NCBI RefSeq assembly: GCF_007558725.1
Contig: NZ_VLPL01000002.1
Coordinates: forward strand, 124,001-188,000
Origin: Fluviicola chungangensis
Lineage (GTDB): Bacteria; Bacteroidota; Bacteroidia; Flavobacteriales_D; Crocinitomicaceae
Length of the DNA stretch: 64,000 nt
Direction of reading: 5' to 3'
The first letter of the stretch is position 1. Every line of letters begins with the position of its first letter. The notes beneath the pieces are model-generated. The model was not told the origin of the DNA. It saw only the letters and a program-made list of their open reading frames with translations, and searched no databases. This document shows, one piece after another, positions 41,463 through 50,272 of the stretch. A program made the translations under genes and the position numbers.

Positions 41463-44400
41463 TTCAATTTTTTGCAAGAAGAGGATATGCCTTGTTATTG
41501 AGTGCATGTTTTTTGTTGTTAGCCGGATTGTTATTCAATTTAAAAAAATCCGGCTCGGAAGATATTGAATCGTTTCAACGTGTTTTTTTATCCCAGGTTG
41601 CGAAAGCCAAAGATCAGCTGCGATGGATTCCTAAAGATTGGAAAGAGCTGAGTAAAGGTGATTTTTCAAAAAAATATAACCACCTGGAGAATACCCTTTT
41701 TGTACATGTTTATCAGGGTGATTCGCTGGTGTTTTGGAATACCAACAAATGTCCGGTAAACCGTTTTGCAGATTTGCATTTTCCCTCGCAAGGAGTTATC
41801 CAATTGCAAAATGGATGGTATTATTCCCAATTGCAGAAATCCGGGTCGGATATTTTCGTGGTTACCTTTGGCATTAAACGTGTTTTCCCAATTACCAATG
41901 CTCAGTTGAAAGACTATTTTTTCAGACCCTTCCCTCCGGTCCATGGCACGGTTTCGTTGGTTACCGAAAAGAACCATACGGTTTTTGATGAAAGAGGGGA
42001 AGGTGTTTTTGGTATCGGAGAGGTGAACCAAAGTCCGGATAACGAGCGGTTGCTGACACTTATTTTTACGGACGTCCTGGCCATTCTTTTCCTGATTTTT
42101 TTTCGGATCAACCGGTCCTTAAAGACCAATACAGCACGATGGGCCTTTGTATTTGGCATTCTTTTGCTGCGCTACCTGTCCTTGCGTTTCGACTGGTTTG
42201 AGTGGATGGCGAACACCTCTTTATTTGATCCGGGCCTGATGGCTTTGAATAACTGGATACCGGATTTCGGGGAAATTCTAGTCTGGTTTGTTTCTTTGCT
42301 TATGATTTTCCCTTCCCTGGGGAAATTGGTCCGTCAGGCAAACAACAAGTACATAGTCTACCTTTTGTTGCTCCTGGTGCCGGTTTTGATGATGGTATAT
42401 CCGCAACTTATCAAGTTAATCATTGTCAATTCTACCATTCCGATTCATTTAAGCGAACTTTTGAAACTGAATGTCTTCTCCATTGTTTTTATTTTCCTGA
42501 TCGGGTTGAGTTCTCTGTTCCTGATCCAATTTTACCAGTTGGTCATGGAGAAATGGAGGGCTATGAATCCGGGTAAAGTGGAAAGATTCGGAGTGTTGAC
42601 TGCCCTGTTTTCTTCGGTGATTATTGCAAACGAATGGATTTTCAGGCTGCATGGGTTTTGGATTATCTGGATGTTTGCCCTGTTGACTGTTTCCCTGATC
42701 GTGAGTTTCCGTTTTAACGGGACATGGAACTTTACCTTTTACCTTTTGGCAACCTTTCTTGTTTCTTTTGGGATTACCATGAATCTCGAAATGGAAGCTA
42801 AAAAGAAGGAGCGGGAGGAACGGTTACTTTTTGCCAACCAGCTGGCGGATGATCGCGATATCAATGCAGAAGTTGATTTTACACGGGCGAAAGAGAAATT
42901 GATTACGGAACCATTCCTGAAACGCTTATTCCATCACGATACCAAACCCAGTTTTTCCGAATTAAAGGAAGCAATGGAATACCAGGTTTTTAAAGGTTAT
43001 TGGGACCGGTATGATGTTGATTTTTATTATTACCTGGAAGACAGTTTGGGAGTTCGACTGAATGGGATGTACAAAAAACAATTGGACGAATTGATTGAAA
43101 GGCATGGACTTCGTTCCGAAATTGATTCCAGTTTGTACTATGTGAAGGATTATACCAGCCAGTTTAATTACGTATTTTCCCTGCCTATTGAGAGAAACGG
43201 GGTAAAGGTAGCTTTTTACGGTACCATGAAATCGAAACGGATTCCGGAGAAGATCGGTTTCCCAAGGTTGCTGATTTCGAAACAAACGGCGGTTTTTGAA
43301 TCCCTTGAACGGTATTCGATCGCGAAATATTTTAATAACCACCTGGTATTGAATTATGGAGCCTACAGTTATCCGACAAGTCTCCGGATCCTGGGTGATA
43401 ATGAAGAGCAGGGGCATCAATGGTATGAAAAAGACGGTTTTGAGCATTTGATTTTTAAGAAATCCATGACGGATGCGATTATTTTGAGTAAAACCATCCC
43501 CTCCTGGTTATCCTATTTGACCACAACTTCCATTTTATTGGTTTGCTTCGGTGCGATGCTGACACTTGTTTTATTATTGAAGCAATTAAATCAGGTAAGG
43601 GTTTCCAATGGAATTTCCATGATCACGAAGATCCAATTGGTTCTAATCGGTTTGATTGTGATCTCCCTGGGTGGATTCAGTATTGCGAGTACGACCATGT
43701 TGAGCGGTCAGTATCGCAGTTATTCCACGGACCAGATCCGTGAGAAAGAGAAATCAGTGATCAATGACATCAATTCCAGACAACGGTTTACTTCTGAAAA
43801 GTTTAGTGACAAAAACCAAGAGGAATTGGATTACCAGTTAAGAAGGTGGTCGAAAGTTTTCCTGGCAGACATTAATTTGTACCAATCGGACGGAATTTTG
43901 GCGGGAACTTCGCGAACTAAGATTTACAACATGGGCTTGCTGAGTGAACAAATGAATCCAAAAGCATTGTATGAATTGCAGTTCAGCATGCGTTCCGAAT
44001 TTATCCACGAGGAAAATATCGGCTCATTGGTATATTTATCCGGGTACGTGCCCGTATTCAATCACGAAAATGAATTGTTGGGGTATTTGAACATCCTTCA
44101 TTTTGACCAGCGAAATGTTTTCGAAGAACAGTTAAGGCAATTTTTTGTGGCAATCCTGAATGTATTTATGCTTCTGTTGGTTTTATCCATCCTTGTTGCG
44201 TTACTGGTTTCTTCCTGGCTTACAGGCCCATTGATGTTATTGAGAAAAAGCTTTTCCCAGTTTGAATTGGGAAAAAACAGTTCCCAGATTAATTACAAAG
44301 CGCAGGATGAGATCGGTTCGTTGGTTGCAGAATACAACCATAAATTGAACGAACTGGCTGAAGCAGCGGCTAAATTGGCACAATCGGAGCGGGAAAGTGC

Positions 44401-45067
44401 CTGGAGGGAAATGGCCAAGCAGGTTGCGCATGAGATCAAAAACCCGCTGACACCGATGAAGCTGAGTATTCAGCACCTGCAACGTGTTTTTGATCCCAAT
44501 GATCCGAAGGCAGCTGAGCGGATTGAGCGGGTTACGGGTTCTTTGATCGAACAAATAGATGCATTGACGCATATTGCGAATGAGTTCTCCAATTTTGCCA
44601 AACTTCCTCAGCCGGTCATTGCTGAAATTGATCTGATAAGCTTAATTGAAGCGGTTGCTGCATTATTTGACAGCGATACGAGTATACAAGTCGAATGGGA
44701 ATTAACCGGGCCTGAATCGAAGATTTTGATCCCCGGAGATAAGGAAATGTTATTGCGTGTATTGAACAATGTGGTTTCAAACGGAATTCAGGCTGCCACT
44801 CTGACTCCTGCGCATATCGTGATTTCCGTCGAAGCTAATGAAAACCTGGTTTTTATCCGGGTTAAGGATAACGGGACCGGGATTCCAGAAGACCAGATCC
44901 AAACGATATTTGAACCGTATTTTACCACGAAGTCCAATGGAACCGGTTTGGGTCTGGCAATGGTAAAGCAAATCGTGGAAACGCATCATGGCTCGATTGA
45001 AATCGAAAAGACATCTTCGGAAGGAACGACGGTGTTGATTACGCTTCCGAGATTGAAAAATGAGTAG
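41447..45067 (+). CDS. Large multi-pass sensor histidine kinase (NtrY-like C-terminus)
   Basis: 1206 aa. TM1 (about 13-30), a periplasmic domain (about 31-200), a block of some eight membrane helices (about 203-450), and a second soluble domain (about 455-690). Then two more helices (about 690-760), a Cache-like domain (about 765-885), a last helix (about 890-917) and a HAMP (about 918-970). The HisKA domain has the phospho-acceptor His995 in [15 protein letters not shown], and the HATPase domain has [18 protein letters not shown] and GTGLGLAM. The '[10 protein letters not shown]' H-box is that of NtrY-type kinases. No response regulator gene is adjacent. Its start overlaps udk by 16 nt. Confidence 0.87.
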   Translation: MFKRIIQFFARRGYALLLSACFLLLAGLLFNLKKSGSEDIESFQRVFLSQVAKAKDQLRWIPKDWKELSKGDFSKKYNHLENTLFVHVYQGDSLVFWNTNKCPVNRFADLHFPSQGVIQLQNGWYYSQLQKSGSDIFVVTFGIKRVFPITNAQLKDYFFRPFPPVHGTVSLVTEKNHTVFDERGEGVFGIGEVNQSPDNERLLTLIFTDVLAILFLIFFRINRSLKTNTARWAFVFGILLLRYLSLRFDWFEWMANTSLFDPGLMALNNWIPDFGEILVWFVSLLMIFPSLGKLVRQANNKYIVYLLLLLVPVLMMVYPQLIKLIIVNSTIPIHLSELLKLNVFSIVFIFLIGLSSLFLIQFYQLVMEKWRAMNPGKVERFGVLTALFSSVIIANEWIFRLHGFWIIWMFALLTVSLIVSFRFNGTWNFTFYLLATFLVSFGITMNLEMEAKKKEREERLLFANQLADDRDINAEVDFTRAKEKLITEPFLKRLFHHDTKPSFSELKEAMEYQVFKGYWDRYDVDFYYYLEDSLGVRLNGMYKKQLDELIERHGLRSEIDSSLYYVKDYTSQFNYVFSLPIERNGVKVAFYGTMKSKRIPEKIGFPRLLISKQTAVFESLERYSIAKYFNNHLVLNYGAYSYPTSLRILGDNEEQGHQWYEKDGFEHLIFKKSMTDAIILSKTIPSWLSYLTTTSILLVCFGAMLTLVLLLKQLNQVRVSNGISMITKIQLVLIGLIVISLGGFSIASTTMLSGQYRSYSTDQIREKEKSVINDINSRQRFTSEKFSDKNQEELDYQLRRWSKVFLADINLYQSDGILAGTSRTKIYNMGLLSEQMNPKALYELQFSMRSEFIHEENIGSLVYLSGYVPVFNHENELLGYLNILHFDQRNVFEEQLRQFFVAILNVFMLLLVLSILVALLVSSWLTGPLMLLRKSFSQFELGKNSSQINYKAQDEIGSLVAEYNHKLNELAEAAAKLAQSERESAWREMAKQVAHEIKNPLTPMKLSIQHLQRVFDPNDPKAAERIERVTGSLIEQIDALTHIANEFSNFAKLPQPVIAEIDLISLIEAVAALFDSDTSIQVEWELTGPESKILIPGDKEMLLRVLNNVVSNGIQAATLTPAHIVISVEANENLVFIRVKDNGTGIPEDQIQTIFEPYFTTKSNGTGLGLAMVKQIVETHHGSIEIEKTSSEGTTVLITLPRLKNE

Positions 45068-45095
45068 AAGCGCGATTTATCGCGCTTCTACTTTA
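45064..45095. terminator. Terminator containing the sensor kinase stop codon
   Basis: A perfect 13-bp stem GTAGAAGCGCGAT/ATCGCGCTTCTAC with a 2-nt spacer (45077-45078). The TAG stop of the kinase (45065-45067) is inside the left arm. Weak T-tract on the plus strand (CTTTAAT) and an interrupted one (CATTTTTC) on the minus strand, so it may serve both this gene and the convergent T9SS gene at 45110. Confidence 0.7.
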
Positions 45096-45109
45096 ATACC
45101 GAACCATTT

Positions 45110-47044
45110 TTATTGGATGACAAATCGGATCACCTTAGTACGCGATTGCAGGTAGTAAGAACCCGTTCCCAAAATGCTTAAATCAATTTGTTTGCTGATT
45201 CCGGCAACAACCTGTTCTTTTCTTACCACGTTTCCGATGATATCTACGATCTTCAGTTCCTGGGAAACAGAAGACTGAATGGTTAAATTTCCTGTAGTCG
45301 GATTAGGGAATACGGAAAGGTTGTCAATTTGATCGAACTCTTCCAATCCAACGGTGGTGATGTCGATGCACGAAGACTGCTTTGAACAGGATCCCAAGCT
45401 GGAAATGACCGCATAACTTCCATTTTGAGTTGCTTCATAATACGAATCGGTTGCACCCGGAATCGGGGTGTTCCCGTTTGTACAATCCACCCATTGGTAT
45501 CCGTCTGCACCCAGGTCGGCAACGAGTGTCAACCCGATTTGCTGAATCTGGGAATCGATATCATCCTGGAAGGTCAATTCCGTAGTAATGATACTATCAC
45601 AATTGGAAACACCGCTGAGTGTATCGATATACGTTCCGTTTAATGTATAAATATGTGTTCCTACCTGGTAGCTCTCGCCAAAACATTTGTGAACGGTTCT
45701 GGTCAGGTACGCAGGAGTATGGAAAACGATCTGGATGGAATCGTAACTCTGGCAGCCGTTGTTGTCTGTTGTTTGGACATGATAGGTTGTCGTTACGGAT
45801 GGCGATACTACTAATGAATCGGCTGTTGAATTGTCATCCCAGACTGCGCTGTATAGGGTGTCCACTGTTAGTTCGGACCATTCTCCGTTACAAACAATTG
45901 TTGCAGTAGCCTGCAGGTTGGCTACCGGAAGCGCTCCTACGTTGAAAGTAATGGAGTCCGTATTTGTGAAACCACAGAGATCGGTTATGGCTACATGATA
46001 TTCGAGTGTGTCGGAAGGAAAAGCAATGGGTTGGAGGATGGTATCGGAGGAGATTTCCGTTCCGGTCCACTGAATGTCAAAAGGTGCCTGCCCGCCCAAA
46101 ATTGTCAGGGGCAGGATAGCTGAATCACCCATACAAATGAAATAATCATCAGCCATGTTTGTGATGAAAGAACCCAACTGATATGTTGGAGCGGGATCTA
46201 CATTGTTTTTGGAATAGTACCAAAAATCAGGATACCCGTAATGAATGTTGTTGAGATAATTTCCTGGATAGGTATTTTGATCACATCCGTTGCAATAGCG
46301 CATATCCAGGTAGGTGAAATGCTGGCCAATTTGGGAAGTGGAGGGGCCAAAGTAATAACCATCCGTATTGTCCTGGTACATTTCGAGGACATATTGAGTA
46401 TCCTGAGTTAACCAAATGGGTGATGACAGGTCCTGGTAGCTGTATTGAGCAGCCGGCCCGCTTACTTGCATTTGTCTTAAAATGGCCTGTGTGGTAACAT
46501 CAAAAAGAGTGATGTAGCGGATTGATCCATTGGGTTCGTTTTTTCCAAAAGCGGTGACAAGCAAGTCTTCATTTGCTGCAAAGCGGATTCCGCGCTGCGA
46601 GTTTGTTACACCACCTGTTGCTCCTCCGCTGACGCTGTCAGTACACGATTGCGGCCCGATGAAGGTTCCGTTAATGGCGGATATGGATGGGGCAGAAGCG
46701 TTCCCATAATTCAGATAAATCGTTTTTCCGCCATTTGCCGGAATCGAGTCTACTTTTACCCAAATTTGGGTTGCTGCTGTGTTTATATCGGATTCAATCC
46801 AGTAATTTAAAAGATCTCCGCCGTTGCACTCGGTTGAAAACCGGATATCGTCACCGTTTGCCAACATGTCCCCAGTTGAAATGGGTGTTTGCGTATCAAT
46901 GGTCAATTTTATTTGGTAGTTAGTAACCAGATTACCCGAGTGTTCCAGAATGGTAATCGGCTGACTGTGATTCCAGCCCGGGATTTGAGATATTCCTGAA
47001 AAGGAGATGAACAGCAGTGAGAAAAGGATTAGCGAATGTTTCAT
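45110..47044 (-). CDS. T9SS-exported protein with DUF2341 domain
   Basis: 644 aa. Sec signal (MKHSLILFSLLFISFSGISQ), then a DUF2341-type domain (about 22-125; 'PITILEHSGNLVTNYQIKLT', 'WVKVDSIPANGGKTIYLNYG'), a beta-sandwich region (about 130-300), Ig-like modules with 'C.GDSA.LPLTILGG..PF.I.W' patterns, a CFGESY repeat, and a type A sorting domain (SVFPNPTTGNLTI, ending VIRFVIQ). DUF2341 domains occur in secreted carbohydrate- or surface-binding proteins. It is probably surface-attached. It converges with the sensor kinase gene. Confidence 0.85.
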   Translation of the reverse strand: MKHSLILFSLLFISFSGISQIPGWNHSQPITILEHSGNLVTNYQIKLTIDTQTPISTGDMLANGDDIRFSTECNGGDLLNYWIESDINTAATQIWVKVDSIPANGGKTIYLNYGNASAPSISAINGTFIGPQSCTDSVSGGATGGVTNSQRGIRFAANEDLLVTAFGKNEPNGSIRYITLFDVTTQAILRQMQVSGPAAQYSYQDLSSPIWLTQDTQYVLEMYQDNTDGYYFGPSTSQIGQHFTYLDMRYCNGCDQNTYPGNYLNNIHYGYPDFWYYSKNNVDPAPTYQLGSFITNMADDYFICMGDSAILPLTILGGQAPFDIQWTGTEISSDTILQPIAFPSDTLEYHVAITDLCGFTNTDSITFNVGALPVANLQATATIVCNGEWSELTVDTLYSAVWDDNSTADSLVVSPSVTTTYHVQTTDNNGCQSYDSIQIVFHTPAYLTRTVHKCFGESYQVGTHIYTLNGTYIDTLSGVSNCDSIITTELTFQDDIDSQIQQIGLTLVADLGADGYQWVDCTNGNTPIPGATDSYYEATQNGSYAVISSLGSCSKQSSCIDITTVGLEEFDQIDNLSVFPNPTTGNLTIQSSVSQELKIVDIIGNVVRKEQVVAGISKQIDLSILGTGSYYLQSRTKVIRFVIQ

Positions 47045-47107
47045 AAGTAAATTTTTTTGCGAAGATACTAAATTCCGGTTTCAGGATAATGATGTGAGCA
47101 GGTGACA

Positions 47108-47141
47108 TAAAAAAACCGATTCGTCAGCTGACGAACCGGTT
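47108..47141 (-). terminator. Terminator of PA-domain T9SS gene
   Basis: A near-perfect palindromic hairpin (47114-47141): AACCG, one mismatch, then TTCGTCAG/CTGACGAA, mismatch, CGGTT. A minus-strand T-run follows. It lies 21 nt past the stop at 47163. Confidence 0.8.
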
Positions 47142-47162
47142 CCCAATTTTGTTGAATGTTGA

Positions 47163-48863
47163 TTATTTGGACACAACCACGTTAAAGCGGCTTGTAGTAC
47201 CGTTTGAATAATCAAGTGTAAATACGTAAGTACCAGCGTTCATTCCCGCAACAGAAGTTTGGAATTGACCGTTTTCAATTTTAACTTGTTGAGTAGAAAC
47301 CTGACGACCAGCCATGTCTACAATTTTCAATGTTGCATTACCTGCAGCATTTACTTTTACAGTAATGGTTTCTTTTGCCGGAACAGGGAATGCAGAAGCA
47401 TCTACCAATTCGTTTTCAGACACACTCAAGGTTGCTCCCGTTCTGATCGCAATAGAAGGAACAGGTAAACCAACGAATCCTGCAGGAGTAAAGTCACCTA
47501 CATCGGATCTGTTAGGGAAACGAACTAAATCATCAGAATCAATTTGTTGATCGTAATGATCTCTTTCGCTATATGCCATGAATAATTTCGGTTGGAAATT
47601 CTCAATACACAATAAATATTGCTGATCATTAGTGAATCGGTAGTAAGATGTTCCCTGATCACCACCTGTTAAAGGCATAAAGATTGTTTCTCCTGCAAGC
47701 GGATCTCCATTGGAAGGATACGTAAACTGACCAAAAGCAACCTGGCTTAAGATATCAAACGATCCGTTTGAAATAGTAAAGTCTGCATCATCCCATGTGT
47801 ACAAAGACCAAAACGCTTCGAAATCGTCCAAGTGAACTGTTGCAGAGTCAGCTGTGCTAACAAAGAATCCACCAAAGTAAACACCATCCATTGCCACTCT
47901 TCCTGCATTCGTGTTTTTAAACGCGATACAAGATTCGAATTCTGTTGTTGGTAAAGTTGCAGGGCGTACATATGTTTGTTTAGTAACGACAGTAGTATCC
48001 AAACTGCATAGTGACCACAATGAATCACTTAATGAGAAGTAATTGGTATTGGTGTTGTCACTTGTGTAATCGTCTGTTGCCCCGGAACTTACACTGTAAG
48101 TAATTTCATAATCTCCAGCCTGGTGAGTTGCAGGAGAGTAAGTTGTAAGTGTGAAAAACATAGAGTCTCCTGCAACGATAGACGCCGGAGAAGAGTTTAC
48201 GTTGTGAACTTCTGTACCATCGCGGTTAATCGTAGCATTCAAAACAATATTTGTCAAATCATTTTGTCCCTGGTTGAAAACCCATGCTCCAAGAGGAACA
48301 GAGAATTCAGTTCCGTTTTGTGCTAAAGAAATTGGCAAAGACCCGACATTTGCTCTCATTGAACCGATATCAGTTAGCGCTAAATCGTTAGCAAAAAAAC
48401 CGGATTTGTTTCCGATGTAGAATTTAACCGGACCACCCGTCATAGTTGCGCGAACGGATGCACCATCAGCCTGGGAAATCATAACAGCCGGAATGCTAAT
48501 CGGTCCTGTAGGTGTTCCTCCCATAGTAATCGGAGCTGTAGCAACATTGTTCACAATAATTACACCAACTGCCCCAGCAGCAGCAGCATTTTCAACCTTC
48601 ACGGTAAAATTACAGGAACCGCGATAAATGACGGCAATTTTACCTGATACTGAGTTGCTTATCGTAGTACAACCCAATGTATCGGAAGCAACAGCAATTG
48701 TATCATGTACAAAATTACCGGGAATGCTCATATCCATTCCCCAGCCACTTGCCTGAGTAAAGGAATAAACCGTAGGGTTTGGAGATGTTTGATTACAAAT
48801 CACCTGCCCGAAAGAATAGGTCGTTGCTACAAACAGTCCAAAACTGAGTAAAAGTTTTTTCAT
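47163..48863 (-). CDS. T9SS-exported protein with PA domain
   Basis: 566 aa. Sec signal (MKKLLLSFGLFVATTYSFGQ). The N-terminal part contains a protease-associated (PA) domain (about 45-155; 'GKIAVIYRGSCNFTVKVENA' and 'IPAVMISQADGASV'), then beta-sandwich/CARDB-like modules (about 165-290) and a region with 'FGGFFVSTADSATVHLDDFE', ending in a type A sorting domain ('FPVPAKETITVKV', last residues FNVVVSK). PA domains usually accompany peptidases, but no peptidase domain or catalytic motif is visible here. Function unknown; surface location inferred. Confidence 0.85.
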   Translation of the reverse strand: MKKLLLSFGLFVATTYSFGQVICNQTSPNPTVYSFTQASGWGMDMSIPGNFVHDTIAVASDTLGCTTISNSVSGKIAVIYRGSCNFTVKVENAAAAGAVGVIIVNNVATAPITMGGTPTGPISIPAVMISQADGASVRATMTGGPVKFYIGNKSGFFANDLALTDIGSMRANVGSLPISLAQNGTEFSVPLGAWVFNQGQNDLTNIVLNATINRDGTEVHNVNSSPASIVAGDSMFFTLTTYSPATHQAGDYEITYSVSSGATDDYTSDNTNTNYFSLSDSLWSLCSLDTTVVTKQTYVRPATLPTTEFESCIAFKNTNAGRVAMDGVYFGGFFVSTADSATVHLDDFEAFWSLYTWDDADFTISNGSFDILSQVAFGQFTYPSNGDPLAGETIFMPLTGGDQGTSYYRFTNDQQYLLCIENFQPKLFMAYSERDHYDQQIDSDDLVRFPNRSDVGDFTPAGFVGLPVPSIAIRTGATLSVSENELVDASAFPVPAKETITVKVNAAGNATLKIVDMAGRQVSTQQVKIENGQFQTSVAGMNAGTYVFTLDYSNGTTSRFNVVVSK

Positions 48864-48984
48864 AACATAAGTAAATTAAAGATGGACTAAATGTAAAGAA
48901 AATTTAACAAACAAAAAATTTTTGTTTTTATAAATGCATTATTACAAAGCTGATTTTGAGTGATTAGTTACTTTGAGGATACAA

Positions 48985-49020
48985 AACAAAAAAGGCCTCT
49001 ATCAGAATAGAAGCCCTTTT
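48985..49020 (-). terminator. Terminator of the sdh operon
   Basis: A hairpin with arms AAAAAGGCCTCTAT and ATAGAAGCCCTTTT (two mismatched positions), followed on the minus strand by a T-rich stretch. It lies 19 nt past the sdhB stop at 49040. Confidence 0.7.
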
Positions 49021-49039
49021 CAAATAGATGAGGATGTTA

Positions 49040-49804
49040 TTACTCTGCGGAAACCATCGCTTTTAAGTATTCGCGGTTCATACGTGCAATGTTCTCTAAA
49101 GAAATCTCTTTCGGGCACTCGACCGCACAAGCGCCGGTGTTAGTACAATTTCCGAATCCTTCTTCGTCCATTTGTTTTACCATGTTTAAAACGCGCTGCT
49201 GTGCTTCCACCTGTCCTTGCGGCAATAATGCCAGTTGGGATACTTTTGCGGATACGAACAACATGGCAGAAGCATTTTTACAGCTTGCTACACATGCTCC
49301 GCATCCGATACAGGTCGCAGCTTCAAAAGCTTTGTCTGCTTCCGCTTTCCCGATCGGAATAGCGTTTGCATCCATTGTGCGCCCGGAAGTGTTCACAGAA
49401 ACGAATCCTCCGGCTTGCTGAATGCGGTCAAATGCCGAACGGTCTACGACCAAATCCTTGATTACCGGGAACGCTTTTGCTCTCCAAGGCTCCACGTAGA
49501 TTGTTTCACCGTCTTTGAATTTACGCATATGCAGCTGACAGGTTGTTACTGCGCGGTCCGGACCATGAGCTTCTCCGTTGATGTACAACGAACACATTCC
49601 GCAAATTCCTTCACGGCAATCGTGGTCGAATGCGATCGGCTCTTTGCGCTCATTTACTAATTGCTCGTTCAATTGGTCCAGCATTTCAAGGAATGAACTG
49701 TCTGTTGAAACATTGTCCAATTTGTATGTTTCCATACTTCCTTTCGAATTCGCGTTCTTCTGACGCCAAATCTTCAGGTTTATATTAATTGTTTTTGATG
49801 CCAT
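49040..49804 (-). CDS. sdhB: Succinate dehydrogenase/fumarate reductase iron-sulfur subunit
   Basis: 254 aa. The N-terminal plant-type [2Fe-2S] domain has Cys63, Cys68, Cys71 and Cys89 (CREGICGMC...C). The C-terminal ferredoxin domain has [11 protein letters not shown] (165-175) and CTNTGAC...C (220-230), giving the [4Fe-4S] and [3Fe-4S] clusters. It carries electrons from SdhA to the quinone site in the membrane. Its start is separated from the sdhA stop by 468 nt, entirely occupied by a four-helix-bundle element, whereas sdhC-sdhA spacing is only 18 nt. Confidence 0.95.
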   Translation of the reverse strand: MASKTININLKIWRQKNANSKGSMETYKLDNVSTDSSFLEMLDQLNEQLVNERKEPIAFDHDCREGICGMCSLYINGEAHGPDRAVTTCQLHMRKFKDGETIYVEPWRAKAFPVIKDLVVDRSAFDRIQQAGGFVSVNTSGRTMDANAIPIGKAEADKAFEAATCIGCGACVASCKNASAMLFVSAKVSQLALLPQGQVEAQQRVLNMVKQMDEEGFGNCTNTGACAVECPKEISLENIARMNREYLKAMVSAE

Positions 49805-49807
49805 AAC

Positions 49808-49834
49808 TTTTTAGTTATTAGTCGTTAGTTAGTA
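49808..49834. repeat. Inverted heptamer repeat, sdhB-proximal flank
   Basis: Successive 7-nt units TTTTTAG TTATTAG TCGTTAG on the plus strand, continuing as related units to about 49842. It matches 21 of 27 positions with the reverse complement of 50239-50265. It ends 3 nt before the sdhB start codon. Confidence 0.6.
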
Positions 49835-49878
49835 GTGCTTAGTTCGACCATCTAACTGACAACTTATTATTACAATTT

Positions 49879-50238
49879 CTATTTCAATTTAATCAATAAC
49901 GCATTTATCATTTTTCCCAATTCAGCGATTTCATTTTCAAGCTGCGAAATTAGTTTTTCATCTTTTGTTAAACCGAGTTCTCTGGATAGAATCAGTTGCG
50001 TATCTAATTCATACAAAGAACCTCTGGAAATTTTAAGGAAATTGATATAACTCGCTGTACTTTTTCCAAATCCTTCTGCTATATTGCTCGGTACTGATAC
50101 TGAGCATCGTCTCATCTGACTTGTAATTCCATACTGTTCTTGTGCTGGGAAATCTGAAGTCAATGTATAAATGTCTTTACTTAGAGCGATTCCGCGCTGC
50201 CAAATTAACAAATCCTTATACGACTTAACCTCCGACAT
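49879..50238 (-). CDS. Four-helix bundle protein (S23 / 23S rRNA IVS type)
   Basis: 119 aa from the ATG at 50238 (MSEVKSYKDLLIWQRGIALS); a TTG two codons earlier is possible. The signature 'YKDLLIWQR.I.L..DIY', 'YGITSQMRRCSVSVPSNIAE' and 'GSLYELDTQL' identifies the four-helix-bundle family, first described as the ORF in intervening sequences of 23S rRNA genes and common in Bacteroidota. It is thought to be a homopentameric helical protein that may bind RNA/DNA; the function is not established. Its location between sdhA and sdhB, with inverted heptamer repeats on both sides, suggests insertion of a mobile unit into the operon in the direction of transcription. Confidence 0.88.
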   Translation of the reverse strand: MSEVKSYKDLLIWQRGIALSKDIYTLTSDFPAQEQYGITSQMRRCSVSVPSNIAEGFGKSTASYINFLKISRGSLYELDTQLILSRELGLTKDEKLISQLENEIAELGKMINALLIKLK

Positions 50239-50265
50239 TACCAACTAATCCCTAATCCCTAAAAA
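50239..50265. repeat. Inverted heptamer repeat, sdhA-proximal flank
   Basis: On the minus strand it reads TTTTTAG GGATTAG GGATTAG and then TTGGTA, directly before the four-helix gene ATG. A preceding GGATTAG unit (50266-50272) joins it to the sdhA TAG stop codon (50273-50275). Confidence 0.6.
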
Positions 50266-50272
50266 CTAATCC

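Noticed and set aside
50239-50244. TTG start two codons upstream for the four-helix-bundle protein
   Set aside because: The ATG at 50238 gives a standard N-terminus and the TTG lies within the inverted repeat.
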